DNA of 64,000 nucleotides from Elusimicrobiota bacterium (lineage in GTDB: Bacteria; Elusimicrobiota; Endomicrobiia; Endomicrobiales; Endomicrobiaceae). The position numbers and the translations under genes were made by a program. The notes under the pieces were generated by a model. That model searched no databases and was not told the origin of the DNA. It was given only the letters and a program-made list of their open reading frames with translations. Location of the stretch: NCBI GenBank assembly GCA_017528425.1, contig JAFXOV010000024.1, forward strand, positions 97,406-161,405. Direction: 5' to 3'. Positions 7,993 through 16,254 of the stretch are shown one piece after another (positions within the stretch are counted from its first letter, which is position 1; each line of letters starts with the position of its first letter).

Positions 7993-9585
7993 CTAAGAAT
8001 TTTTTAATTGATAATAATATGCCTCGTAATCGGGATCATGTTTATCGTATTTCATAGCTTCTTGTATAGTTTCCAATGCTTCTTCTTTTTTCCCGTTATT
8101 CCAATAAACAGCAGCCAAAGATGCTTTCAATTGTGCCGCATATTTATTTAATTTTATGGCATGTTGTAAATATTCAATCGCTTTATCTGCATATATTTGT
8201 CCCTTTTCGTCCCTTTCTTTATCGTAAAGAGCAAAATATGCTCGTGATACCTGTGCATAATATTCGGGATTATTTTTATCAAAATTTATTGCTTTATTAA
8301 ATTCTTCTATTGCTACCTTATAATGTCCGGAAACATAAAAGTTTATTCCTTTTTTATAATAATTATTTGCTATAACAGGCCTTGCAAATAAAATAACAAA
8401 CACAACATAAGCAGCCAAACAGGCATAGAAATTAATTTTTATTTTTTGCCTTTCTTCACTTTCAACATAAAACATCGAAGAAAAAACTATAAAAAACATA
8501 ATCATATTTGCCGGAACAAAAAAGTTGTAATCGACCAAATTAATTGCAATAAAAGATGTTATGCTAATCGCAATATAAATATAAAAACTTTTATCTTTTC
8601 CCTTTAGTATATTTTCTATAAACTTTTTATAAAATGAAAATAACAATACAACAAAACTTAACAAGCCGACTATTCCGATTTCAGCCAGAAGTTCAAGAAA
8701 AATATTATGTGCATACAAAGTTCCTATAACGAGTTCAGGTCTGAAAGCTTTAAAAAGAGTCATATAGTTACCTAAACCGCAACCGAAAAATATATTTTCT
8801 TTAAATATTAAATATGCCGTTTTCCACCATACAATTCTATCGGCAACACTGTTTGAAGATATTTTCAAAAATGAAATATATCCTATACCTGATATCAGTA
8901 ATATAATTGATAGAACTATTAGTACTTTGATAAATTTATTTTTGCGATACTCAAATAAAAATATAATCGTGGAAATTGTAGATAAAAGGACAACTATTCT
9001 GCATTTTGTAAGGAATATTGCAAACAATACAAAAAGCATCATGGCAATGAAAACTTTTGTATTTTTTTGCTCTTTGATAAATATAAAAAATAAAGGATAA
9101 ATTAAAGCTAAGAATCCGGCAATAATATTTATATTTAAAGCCATACTTTCATAGAAATCATCACCATAAAAAAAACCTTGAGGATTTGTAATAAACCTCG
9201 TAAACAAAATCATTGCAAGCCACAATGAAATAAATAAAGGAACAAACAATACTTTCTTTTTCCATTCTACAGATAAAAATGAAAAACAAAAGCCTGCCAT
9301 CATTGCAGAACTTAAAATTATAATATAATCTCTAACGTTTACTTTAAAATCCGCATTTATGTAAGATAAGCAGCATGTTACCAAAAAAAACATCAACGAT
9401 AAAATATAAAAATTCGGTTTGAACTTGTTTGTATTTACCAGATAGATAAACAATAACAAGACAAATAAAAAAATAGCAACCTGAATAGGAAAAATGAAAG
9501 AGAATTTTGAGAGTATGGAAATAATCATTACTGCAGATAAGACAAAAGCTATTATGATAGAGTTACTTTTTTTTATTTGCAACAT
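7993..9585 (-). CDS. O-antigen ligase/polymerase-like membrane protein with C-terminal TPR repeats
   Basis: A 530-aa protein with about 11-12 membrane helices up to residue 410, then a soluble tail of tetratricopeptide-type helices (about 410-525, with YVSGHYKVAIEEFNKAI and NNGKKEEALETI). The large periplasmic loop carries the Wzy_C/WaaL region (FGCGLGNYMTLF and YAHNIFLELLAEIGIVG). Such proteins link or polymerise lipid-borne glycans, or glycosylate pilins, on the outer face of the inner membrane. The substrate cannot be inferred. The TAG stop contributes to the AGGAG site of the next gene. A pilin O-glycosylation role is conceivable because pilus genes follow upstream, but it is unproven. 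Confidence 0.8.
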   Translation of the reverse strand: MLQIKKSNSIIIAFVLSAVMIISILSKFSFIFPIQVAIFLFVLLLFIYLVNTNKFKPNFYILSLMFFLVTCCLSYINADFKVNVRDYIIILSSAMMAGFCFSFLSVEWKKKVLFVPLFISLWLAMILFTRFITNPQGFFYGDDFYESMALNINIIAGFLALIYPLFFIFIKEQKNTKVFIAMMLFVLFAIFLTKCRIVVLLSTISTIIFLFEYRKNKFIKVLIVLSIILLISGIGYISFLKISSNSVADRIVWWKTAYLIFKENIFFGCGLGNYMTLFKAFRPELVIGTLYAHNIFLELLAEIGIVGLLSFVVLLFSFYKKFIENILKGKDKSFYIYIAISITSFIAINLVDYNFFVPANMIMFFIVFSSMFYVESEERQKIKINFYACLAAYVVFVILFARPVIANNYYKKGINFYVSGHYKVAIEEFNKAINFDKNNPEYYAQVSRAYFALYDKERDEKGQIYADKAIEYLQHAIKLNKYAAQLKASLAAVYWNNGKKEEALETIQEAMKYDKHDPDYEAYYYQLKNS

Positions 9586-9606
9586 ATATATACACTACCT
9601 GAATTT

Positions 9607-10425
9607 TTATATATTAGTAAAAATATATTTTACTAAAAAATTTTCTTCCAACATCATTAAATAATTTAGAACAACATTCGGAGCCGGCAAGAACAAAACA
9701 ATATAAGAGCCCAATGCCAAATACGGTCCGAAAGCAATTTCTTGTTTTTTTATGATTTTTTTTAACAAAATTAAAAATATTCCTACTATACTCCCAAATA
9801 ACGAACCGAGAAAAATCGCAAACAAAACTTTTTCCCATCCGATAAAAGCACCTACACCTGCCATAAGTTTTATATCTCCGCCACCCATGGCATCTTTCTT
9901 AAACAACCATTTACCGATAACAGCTATAACAAATAAAGAGCCGCCTCCGGCAAAAAAGCCAATAAAAGAATTTAATATTCTTTGAAAAACAGTATCTCCA
10001 AGCATAAAATTAAAAAAGCTTGTAAGAATACCAACTATCATCAACATAAAAGAAAACTCATCCGGAATAATTTGAAATTCAAAATCTATTGCGGTTATAA
10101 CGAGTAAAGAAAACATCAACAAACAAAAAGGAAACAACATATATGAAAAGCCAAACAAAAAAAACATAGATAAAAACAATAACCCGCAAAGCAGTTCTAT
10201 AGAAGGATATATAAGAGATATTTTAGAACCGCAGTTGCGGCATTTACCTCTAAGAAATATATAACTTAAGATGGGAATATTGTCATACCATTTAATAGAA
10301 TTGTTGCAACCCGTACAGTGTGAAGCAGGTTTTACTACAGACATATTTCTTGGCATTCTATATATGCATACATTTGCAAAACTACCGAAAATTAAACCTA
10401 ACACAAAAACAAGAATACCTTCCAT
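9607..10425 (-). CDS. pilD: Prepilin peptidase / N-methyltransferase
   Basis: An inner-membrane aspartic protease that trims type IV prepilins and pseudopilins and methylates the new N-terminus. Zinc-type Cys pairs lie at 37/40 and 62/65. The catalytic aspartates are D114 (AIDFEFQIIPDE) and D184 in GGGDIKLMAG, and there are about eight membrane helices. Length is normal (272 aa). AAGGAAAG precedes the ATG. It clusters with a pseudopilin and pilT. Confidence 0.95.
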   Translation of the reverse strand: MEGILVFVLGLIFGSFANVCIYRMPRNMSVVKPASHCTGCNNSIKWYDNIPILSYIFLRGKCRNCGSKISLIYPSIELLCGLLFLSMFFLFGFSYMLFPFCLLMFSLLVITAIDFEFQIIPDEFSFMLMIVGILTSFFNFMLGDTVFQRILNSFIGFFAGGGSLFVIAVIGKWLFKKDAMGGGDIKLMAGVGAFIGWEKVLFAIFLGSLFGSIVGIFLILLKKIIKKQEIAFGPYLALGSYIVLFLPAPNVVLNYLMMLEENFLVKYIFTNI

Positions 10426-10434
10426 AAACTTTCC

Positions 10435-10863
10435 TTAATATGTGTTCCAAATTACGCCTTTAGAATCTTTTTGATCGCAATCTATCCAAATTTCCCCGGC
10501 TTGTCTTTTGTCTGTGTCCTCAACTTGATATGCCCATTTGCCGGAATCACCTGTAGGTTTGGTTGTTATTTCATTACTTGGATTGTGATATGGCGGACAG
10601 TAAACTTCCGGAATATATTTGATATATTTCCCGTCATCACTAAGCAGTTCTTCAACAATATTTTCACTCGGAAAATGACCTTCGTTTTCCCCGTAATAAA
10701 CAGCTATAGCATTTCTCAAAGCCATAAGATTTGCCCTGCTTGCTGCTTCATTTGATTTACGAATTATATCTAAAAACTTAGGATAAACAACCAAAGTAAC
10801 CAACAAAATAATCAGTATGGCAATAATTATTTCAACAAAATTAATTTTATTTTTGCCGGACAT
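10435..10863 (-). CDS. Type II secretion/type IV pilus pseudopilin-like protein with atypical cleavage site
   Basis: A 142-aa protein with an N-terminal hydrophobic helix (NFVEIIIAILIILLVTLVV) followed by a soluble domain with a GspG-like start (ANLMALRNAIAVYYGENEGHFP). I chose the ATG at 10863, which has GGGGG 8 nt upstream. The GTG at 10878 would overlap this site. The usual Gly before the cleavage point is missing. If the Glu of FVE is taken as residue +5, residue -1 is Lys. It sits between pilD and pilT, so a pilus or secretion role is likely, but processing is uncertain. Confidence 0.8.
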   Translation of the reverse strand: MSGKNKINFVEIIIAILIILLVTLVVYPKFLDIIRKSNEAASRANLMALRNAIAVYYGENEGHFPSENIVEELLSDDGKYIKYIPEVYCPPYHNPSNEITTKPTGDSGKWAYQVEDTDKRQAGEIWIDCDQKDSKGVIWNTY

Positions 10864-10882
10864 TAATCTTTCCCCCACAAAA

Positions 10883-11950
10883 CTACCTCATTGTTCTTTG
10901 TAACAATCCCAGCAATTCTTCTTTTTTAGCTGAATATTCCAATGCAATCTGAGGAGAAACGTTACCGTTCATAACATTATCAAACAAAGATTGGTTCATT
11001 GTTTGCATGCCCAGTTGTCTGCTTGTTTGTATAACAGAATACAACTGTTCCGTTTTCATTTCTCTTATAATATTTTTTATACTGTCGTTTACCATCATTA
11101 TTTCGGTTGCCAAAGCCATTCCTGTTCCGGAAGCATGCGGCAACAACTGTTGAGACATAACGGCTTTTAATACCAACGATAACTGAGACCTTATTTGAGC
11201 CTGCTGATGTCCCGGGAAAACATCGACCATTCTGTTTATGGAAGACGCAGCATCCATAGTATGAAGTGTTGCAAAAACCAAATGACCGGTTTCGGCAAGA
11301 GTTATAGCCGCGGATATAGTTTCCAAGTCTCTCATTTCTCCTACCAATATTACATCCGGATCTTGTCTCAAAACATATTTTAATGCATTTGCAAAAGAAT
11401 CCGTATCGGAACCGACTTCTCTCTGATTAACTATACAATTTTTGTGTTGATGTATATATTCTATAGGATCTTCTATCGTTACTATATGTCCGCGTCTTTT
11501 TTCGTTAATGTAGTTTATCATGGATGCGATTGTAGTGGTTTTTCCGGAACCCGTTACACCGGTAACAAGAACCAAGCCTTTCTGCAAATTAACAATTTCA
11601 TAAACGACATTGGACAAATGTAATTGCTCAAAAGTAAATATTGCCTGAGGAATAAATCTTAATGCTGCCGAGACAGAACCTCTCTGTCTGAAAACATTAA
11701 GTCTTACTCTTCCTTTACCTTGAACAGGGAATGAAGCATCCAATTCGTTTCTTTCTTCAAATCTTTTTATTTGTTTTTCACTTAAAACGGAATAAACTAA
11801 ATTTTGGGTATCTTCGGGAGAAAGAATCTCGCTACCCAAAGGTCTCATAATTGTATCTTTTCTCATCATCGGAGGAACACCCGCAACAATATGTAAGTCG
11901 GATGCATTACTGTTTGCAACATTTAAAAGTAAATTCATTAAATTATACAT
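10883..11950 (-). CDS. pilT: Twitching motility ATPase PilT
   Basis: A hexameric cytoplasmic ATPase that retracts type IV pili. Walker A is GVTGSGKTT (131-139), the Asp box is VTIEDPIEY, Walker B is ILVGEMRD (201-208), and the His box is ATLHTMDA. The N-terminal SDLHIVAGVPPMMR is typical. Length is 355 aa. GAGGAAA precedes the ATG. The start overlaps the end of coaD by 8 nt. The extension ATPase PilB and platform protein PilC are not in the window. Confidence 0.96.
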   Translation of the reverse strand: MYNLMNLLLNVANSNASDLHIVAGVPPMMRKDTIMRPLGSEILSPEDTQNLVYSVLSEKQIKRFEERNELDASFPVQGKGRVRLNVFRQRGSVSAALRFIPQAIFTFEQLHLSNVVYEIVNLQKGLVLVTGVTGSGKTTTIASMINYINEKRRGHIVTIEDPIEYIHQHKNCIVNQREVGSDTDSFANALKYVLRQDPDVILVGEMRDLETISAAITLAETGHLVFATLHTMDAASSINRMVDVFPGHQQAQIRSQLSLVLKAVMSQQLLPHASGTGMALATEIMMVNDSIKNIIREMKTEQLYSVIQTSRQLGMQTMNQSLFDNVMNGNVSPQIALEYSAKKEELLGLLQRTMR

Positions 11951-12440
11951 TTAGTTTCCTCTTATCTTTTATTTTTTTATATACAATACTAGGAACAAAA
12001 TTTTTGAAATTACCTCCCAAAGATGCAATTTCTCTAACCATGCTTGAAGATAAAAACGTATATTCCTGATCCGGCATTAAAAAAACGGTTTCAACGTCTT
12101 GTTTTAATTTCCTGTTCATTAAAGCCATTTGAAATTCGTATTCGAAATCAGATAAAGCTCTTAAACCTCTTACAATACAAAAACTATTTATTTTATTGAG
12201 ATAATCCACTAACAATCCGGAAAAAGAAGTCACTTTTACATTTTTTACGGATTTAACAGATTCTTTCATCATAAAAAGTCTTTCTTCTAATGTGAACATG
12301 TGATTTTTGTTATAGTTGTGAGTAATTGCTACAACTACTTCCGGGAAAAGCTTAGCAGCCCTGCCAATGATATCTATATGGCCATTGGTAGGAGGATCAA
12401 AACTTCCCGGATAGACCGCTATTATTTTTTTGTTTTTCAT
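11943..12440 (-). CDS. coaD: Phosphopantetheine adenylyltransferase
   Basis: It adenylates 4'-phosphopantetheine to dephospho-CoA. The nucleotidylyltransferase motif PGSFDPPTNGH is at residues 11-21. VRGLRALSDFEYE and PDQEYTFLSSSMVRE are the conserved substrate and ATP segments. Length is normal (165 aa). There is no ribosome-binding site. A promoter-like sequence ends 7 nt before the ATG, so the mRNA may start at the start codon. Confidence 0.96.
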   Translation of the reverse strand: MKNKKIIAVYPGSFDPPTNGHIDIIGRAAKLFPEVVVAITHNYNKNHMFTLEERLFMMKESVKSVKNVKVTSFSGLLVDYLNKINSFCIVRGLRALSDFEYEFQMALMNRKLKQDVETVFLMPDQEYTFLSSSMVREIASLGGNFKNFVPSIVYKKIKDKRKLNV

Positions 12441-12447
12441 ATATAAT

Positions 12448-12476
12448 ATTCTATATTATTACAATGTTTTTATCAA
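12448..12476 (-). promoter_or_regulatory. Predicted leaderless promoter of coaD
   Basis: On the minus strand TTGATA, 17 nt, TAGAAT (each 5 of 6 to consensus), and then 7 nt to the ATG. Transcription would begin at or next to the start codon. Confidence 0.55.
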
Positions 12477-12480
12477 TTTT

Positions 12481-13035
12481 TTAATCTTGAACTTTTCTTT
12501 CGGATATTCCGCCGGCATTACCGAAACCTTTTACTGTTCTTTTAACTATATCTCTTGAAAGTTTTTCCCAAATATATTCTCTTGCTTCTTCTTCCGTCAT
12601 TCCGCCGAAACCACCTTTTACACTATCTGCATATATTTGTATCCCTTCCATATTCGGTTCTGCCCATAAAGTTACATTTTCATGTTTATCAATAAAATAA
12701 ACATTTATTAATACCCATAATTTATATTGTTCGGTAACCATATTTGCATCGTAAGTTAAAGGTTGCAATACATATCTTTTTATCTCGGAAACAACAACAC
12801 CGTCAGCTTCTTCTTCGGAAGTTACTACTGACAGTCTGCCGTCTCTCATAAATTCGTCTATTATCGCTTTTGTAAATTTGTCTTCCAAACCGTACTGATT
12901 TGTATTATTTACAACAGGTCTTACATAAACATTTTTCACATAAGAAGGCAATAACTGCGGAGCAGGATCATATGGTGAAGCACAAGCACATAATAGTGCA
13001 AACAACGAAGCGATAAACAAATATACTTTTTTCAT
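12481..13035 (-). CDS. lptE: LPS-assembly lipoprotein, LptE-like
   Basis: A 184-aa outer-membrane lipoprotein predicted to partner LptD in inserting lipopolysaccharide. The signal peptide ends at the lipobox LCAC, giving a lipidated Cys at residue 18. The region YVKNVYVRPVVNNTNQ and the DGVVVSEIKRYVLQPLTYD strand follow the LptE pattern of alternating strands and helices. The ATG at 13035 has GAGGGG 4 nt upstream. It is preferred to a TTG at 13047 within that site. It follows leuS across a small hairpin. Family assignment rests on pattern, not on catalytic residues. Confidence 0.75.
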   Translation of the reverse strand: MKKVYLFIASLFALLCACASPYDPAPQLLPSYVKNVYVRPVVNNTNQYGLEDKFTKAIIDEFMRDGRLSVVTSEEEADGVVVSEIKRYVLQPLTYDANMVTEQYKLWVLINVYFIDKHENVTLWAEPNMEGIQIYADSVKGGFGGMTEEEAREYIWEKLSRDIVKRTVKGFGNAGGISERKVQD

Positions 13036-13047
13036 AAAACCCCTCAA

Positions 13048-13068
13048 AAAAATCGCTTTGCGATTTTT
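13048..13068. terminator. Short hairpin after leuS, possible weak terminator
   Basis: AAAAATCGC (13048-13056), a 3-nt loop and GCGATTTTT (13060-13068) form a perfect 9-bp hairpin overlapping the leuS stop codon. On the minus strand it is followed by Ts and then the lptE ribosome-binding site, so it may only reduce read-through. Confidence 0.55.
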
Positions 13069-15505
13069 ATTTTACAACTACATTTATAATTTTATTTTTT
13101 ACATATATAAATTTTACAATATTTTTACCTTCAAATATTGCTTTTAATTTTTCGTCATTTAATACAATATTTTTTACAGTCTGTTCGTCTGCAGTAACAT
13201 CAATACTTACTTTACCTTTCAATTTTCCGTTAACTTGAACAGGAATTTCTATTGTATCTTGTTTAATATATTTTTCGTCATATTTCGGCCATTGTGCAAC
13301 AGATACACAATCTTTATGGCCTAAAATATTCCAAATTTCTTCGCACAAATGCGGTGTGAACGGTGAAAGCAACAATACTATTGTTTCATAAACCTGTTTT
13401 GATAATCCGTCATCGTTTGAATGATGTTTATACGTATACATTGCATTTACGAGTTCCATTACTGCAGATATTGCGGTATTGAACTGATGTTTTACCGATA
13501 TATCTTCACCGACTTTTTTAATACAAACATGCATTGCCCTTAACAAATCTTGTTTTGCTTTATCCGTTGCAGGAACGGAAGATTTTGTGTTTACAAGTTC
13601 CTGCAATCTCCAAACTCTGTTAATAAATCTCCAACAACCTTCAACTCCGTCGCTGGACCAATCAAGTTGTTTTTCCGGAGGTGCTGCAAAAAGTATAAAT
13701 AATCTTGCGGTATCCGCGCCGTATTTAGAAACTATTTCATCCGGACTTACAATATTTCCTTTTGACTTAGACATTGCGCTTCCGCCCAATGTAACCATAC
13801 CTTGTGTTAAAAGATTCATGAACGGTTCATCACTCTTTATAAGTCCCATATCTCTTAAAACTTTGTGCCAGAATCTCGAATATATTAAATGCATACAAGC
13901 ATGTTCTATTCCTCCGACATATTGGTCAACAGGCATCCAATAATTTGCTTCTTCTTTATCGAAACATGCTTTATCATTATGAGCATCGGTATATCTTATA
14001 AAATACCAGGAAGAATCTACGAATGTATCCATAGTATCGGTTTCTCTTCTTGCGGGACCGCCGCACTTAGGACAAGTGGTATTAACAAATTTTTCATCCG
14101 ACTGTAACGGAGATTTTCCGTCATTTGTAAACTTAACATCGGTAGGAAGAATAACAGGCAAATCTTTTTCATCTACGGGAACTATACCGCATTTATCGCA
14201 ATGAACCATAGGTATAGGAGTTCCCCAACATCTTTGTCTTGATATCAACCATTCTCTTAATTTATAGTTAGTTGTTCTTTTTCCCCAACCTTGTTCTTCC
14301 ACCCATTCCGGCATTTTTACTCTTGCATCTTGTGAAGAAATTCCGTTGAACTGTCCGGAATTTACCATTGTACCTTCACCTTCATAAGCGGATTTTGTTA
14401 TATCTTCATCTTTACTTGTTATTACGGGAATTATCTCTACACCGTATTTTTTTGCAAATTCCCAGTCTCTTTGATCGTGTGCGGGAACAGCCATAATTGC
14501 ACCGGTTCCGTAACCCATTAAAACATAGTCGGCAACAAATAAAGGAACATTTTTACCTGTTGCGGGATTAATAATAGAAACTCCGTCGAGTTTTACACCC
14601 GTTTTTTCTTTGGAAGAAGATCTTTCTATATTTGATTTTAATGAACTTGCATTTATATATTTTTCTACTTCGTCCCAATTCTTAATTTGAGATTTGAATT
14701 CTTTTAACATAGGATGTTCCGGTGAAACCACCATAAATGTTACGCCGAAAATTGTGTCCGGTCTTGTTGTAAAAATTTCCAATTTTTTATCGGAACCCGC
14801 TATATCAAATTTCATTTGTGCACCGTGAGATTTTCCTATCCAGTTTTTCTGCATGGATAAAACCTGTTCAGGCCAACCCGATAGTAATTTGTGTCCTTCC
14901 AACAATTCATCTGCATATTGGGTAATTTTTATAAACCATTGTTCCAACTCTTTTTGTTCTACATTGCTGTGGCATCTCCAACATTGTCCTTCACTTACCT
15001 GCTCGTTTGCCAAAACTGTTTTACAAGACGGGCACCAATTAACATTTGATTTTTTTCTAAAGACAAGACCTTTCTTGTACATTTCCAAAAATATCCATTG
15101 GTTCCATCTGTAATATTCAACATCACAAGTTGCAAGTTCTCTGTCCCAATCATAAGATATACCGAGCATTTTTAATTGTTCTCTCATTCTTGCAATATTT
15201 TGTTTTGTCCATTTTTCAGGAGGTATATTATGTTTTATTGCGGCATTTTCCGCAGGAAGGCCGAATGCATCCCATCCCATAGGATGAATAACATTTTTAC
15301 CTATCATTCTGTTATATCTGGCAAAAACATCACCTATACTGTAATTTCTTACATGTCCCATATGCAAATTGCCGGAAGGATACGGTAACATTACCAAAAT
15401 ATAATATTTTTCTTTTGATAAATCCTTTTGTGCTTTAAAAACTTTTTTATCTGCCCAAATTTTTTGCCATTTCTTTTCAACTTCACTAACATTGTACTCT
15501 TGCAT
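13067..15505 (-). CDS. leuS: Leucyl-tRNA synthetase
   Basis: A class I synthetase charging tRNA-Leu. The HIGH-type motif is PSGNLHMGH near residue 43. The KMSKS-type motif is SAMSKSKGN. Between them lie the zinc-knuckle region (CPSC, CWRCH) and the editing domain with TTRPDTIFG and GTGAIMAVPAHDQRD. Length is 812 aa, normal for bacteria. GAGGAC precedes the ATG. The leader to tlyA is only 24 nt, too short for a T-box. It is transcribed after the dxs-tlyA genes. Confidence 0.98.
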   Translation of the reverse strand: MQEYNVSEVEKKWQKIWADKKVFKAQKDLSKEKYYILVMLPYPSGNLHMGHVRNYSIGDVFARYNRMIGKNVIHPMGWDAFGLPAENAAIKHNIPPEKWTKQNIARMREQLKMLGISYDWDRELATCDVEYYRWNQWIFLEMYKKGLVFRKKSNVNWCPSCKTVLANEQVSEGQCWRCHSNVEQKELEQWFIKITQYADELLEGHKLLSGWPEQVLSMQKNWIGKSHGAQMKFDIAGSDKKLEIFTTRPDTIFGVTFMVVSPEHPMLKEFKSQIKNWDEVEKYINASSLKSNIERSSSKEKTGVKLDGVSIINPATGKNVPLFVADYVLMGYGTGAIMAVPAHDQRDWEFAKKYGVEIIPVITSKDEDITKSAYEGEGTMVNSGQFNGISSQDARVKMPEWVEEQGWGKRTTNYKLREWLISRQRCWGTPIPMVHCDKCGIVPVDEKDLPVILPTDVKFTNDGKSPLQSDEKFVNTTCPKCGGPARRETDTMDTFVDSSWYFIRYTDAHNDKACFDKEEANYWMPVDQYVGGIEHACMHLIYSRFWHKVLRDMGLIKSDEPFMNLLTQGMVTLGGSAMSKSKGNIVSPDEIVSKYGADTARLFILFAAPPEKQLDWSSDGVEGCWRFINRVWRLQELVNTKSSVPATDKAKQDLLRAMHVCIKKVGEDISVKHQFNTAISAVMELVNAMYTYKHHSNDDGLSKQVYETIVLLLSPFTPHLCEEIWNILGHKDCVSVAQWPKYDEKYIKQDTIEIPVQVNGKLKGKVSIDVTADEQTVKNIVLNDEKLKAIFEGKNIVKFIYVKNKIINVVVK

Positions 15506-15529
15506 TTGTTTTGTCCTCTATATAATTAA

Positions 15530-16252
15530 TTATTTTTTTAATAATATAAAATGTTCCAAATTCCCTTTAGGACCTTTTACACCGGAATCCTGTTCCTTTA
15601 ATATTTCAAGTCCCAAACTTTCGGCACAATTTTTAATTTTATCTATTGCCTTTTGTCTTAAGCTTTCATCTCTGACAACACCTTTTTTTACTTCGTTAGG
15701 TTCAAGCTCAAATTGCGGTTTTATCATCGCTATTATGTTTCCGCCGACCGAAATTATTTCGCTTGCCAAAGGCAATATTTTGTCCAACGAAATAAACGAT
15801 ACATCTATCGTTATTATATCTATATCATCTTTTAGTAAACTTTTGTCAAAATATCTGAAATTAACATTTTCAATGTTAACTACCCGCGGATCATTTCTTA
15901 ATTTGTAATGAAGTTGCGCTGTTCCCACATCAACGGCATAAACTTTTTTTGCACCATGCTGTAACATACAATCGGTAAAACCGCCGGTAGATGCACCTAT
16001 ATCAATACAAATTTTGTCGGTAAAATCTATTTTAAACAAATTTAAAACAGATTCCAACTTAAGACCGCCCCTTGATACATAAGGGTTTTGTTTTTCTATC
16101 TCTATCAAATCTTCATCGCTGACCTGTGTTCCGGCTTTTGTTATTTTTTCTCCGTTAACCAAAACAGTTCCCGCCATAACAAGAGCTTGTGCCTTTGAAC
16201 GACTTTCAGCTAAACCTTTTTCAAAAATCAAAACATCCAATCTTTTTTTCAT
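15530..16252 (-). CDS. tlyA: TlyA-family rRNA 2'-O-methyltransferase (S4 plus FtsJ domains)
   Basis: A 240-aa protein predicted to methylate ribose 2'-O positions in rRNA. Residues 1-60 form an S4 RNA-binding domain (RLDVLIFEKGLAESRSKAQ). A Rossmann methyltransferase follows with IDIGASTGGFTDCML and IDVSFISL, and the catalytic Lys of MIKPQFE. The ATG is 2 nt after the dxs stop without a clear ribosome-binding site, so translation is probably coupled. Linkage to dxs, ispA and xseAB is common in bacteria. Confidence 0.93.
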   Translation of the reverse strand: MKKRLDVLIFEKGLAESRSKAQALVMAGTVLVNGEKITKAGTQVSDEDLIEIEKQNPYVSRGGLKLESVLNLFKIDFTDKICIDIGASTGGFTDCMLQHGAKKVYAVDVGTAQLHYKLRNDPRVVNIENVNFRYFDKSLLKDDIDIITIDVSFISLDKILPLASEIISVGGNIIAMIKPQFELEPNEVKKGVVRDESLRQKAIDKIKNCAESLGLEILKEQDSGVKGPKGNLEHFILLKK

Positions 16253-16254
16253 TG

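Noticed and set aside
15506..15529. T-box leader for leuS
   Set aside because: Only 24 nt separate tlyA and leuS. hisS overlaps its upstream gene, so a T-box is impossible there too.
15492..15908. Plus-strand open frame of 138 codons over tlyA
   Set aside because: It is antisense to tlyA, has no ribosome-binding site and has no family motif.
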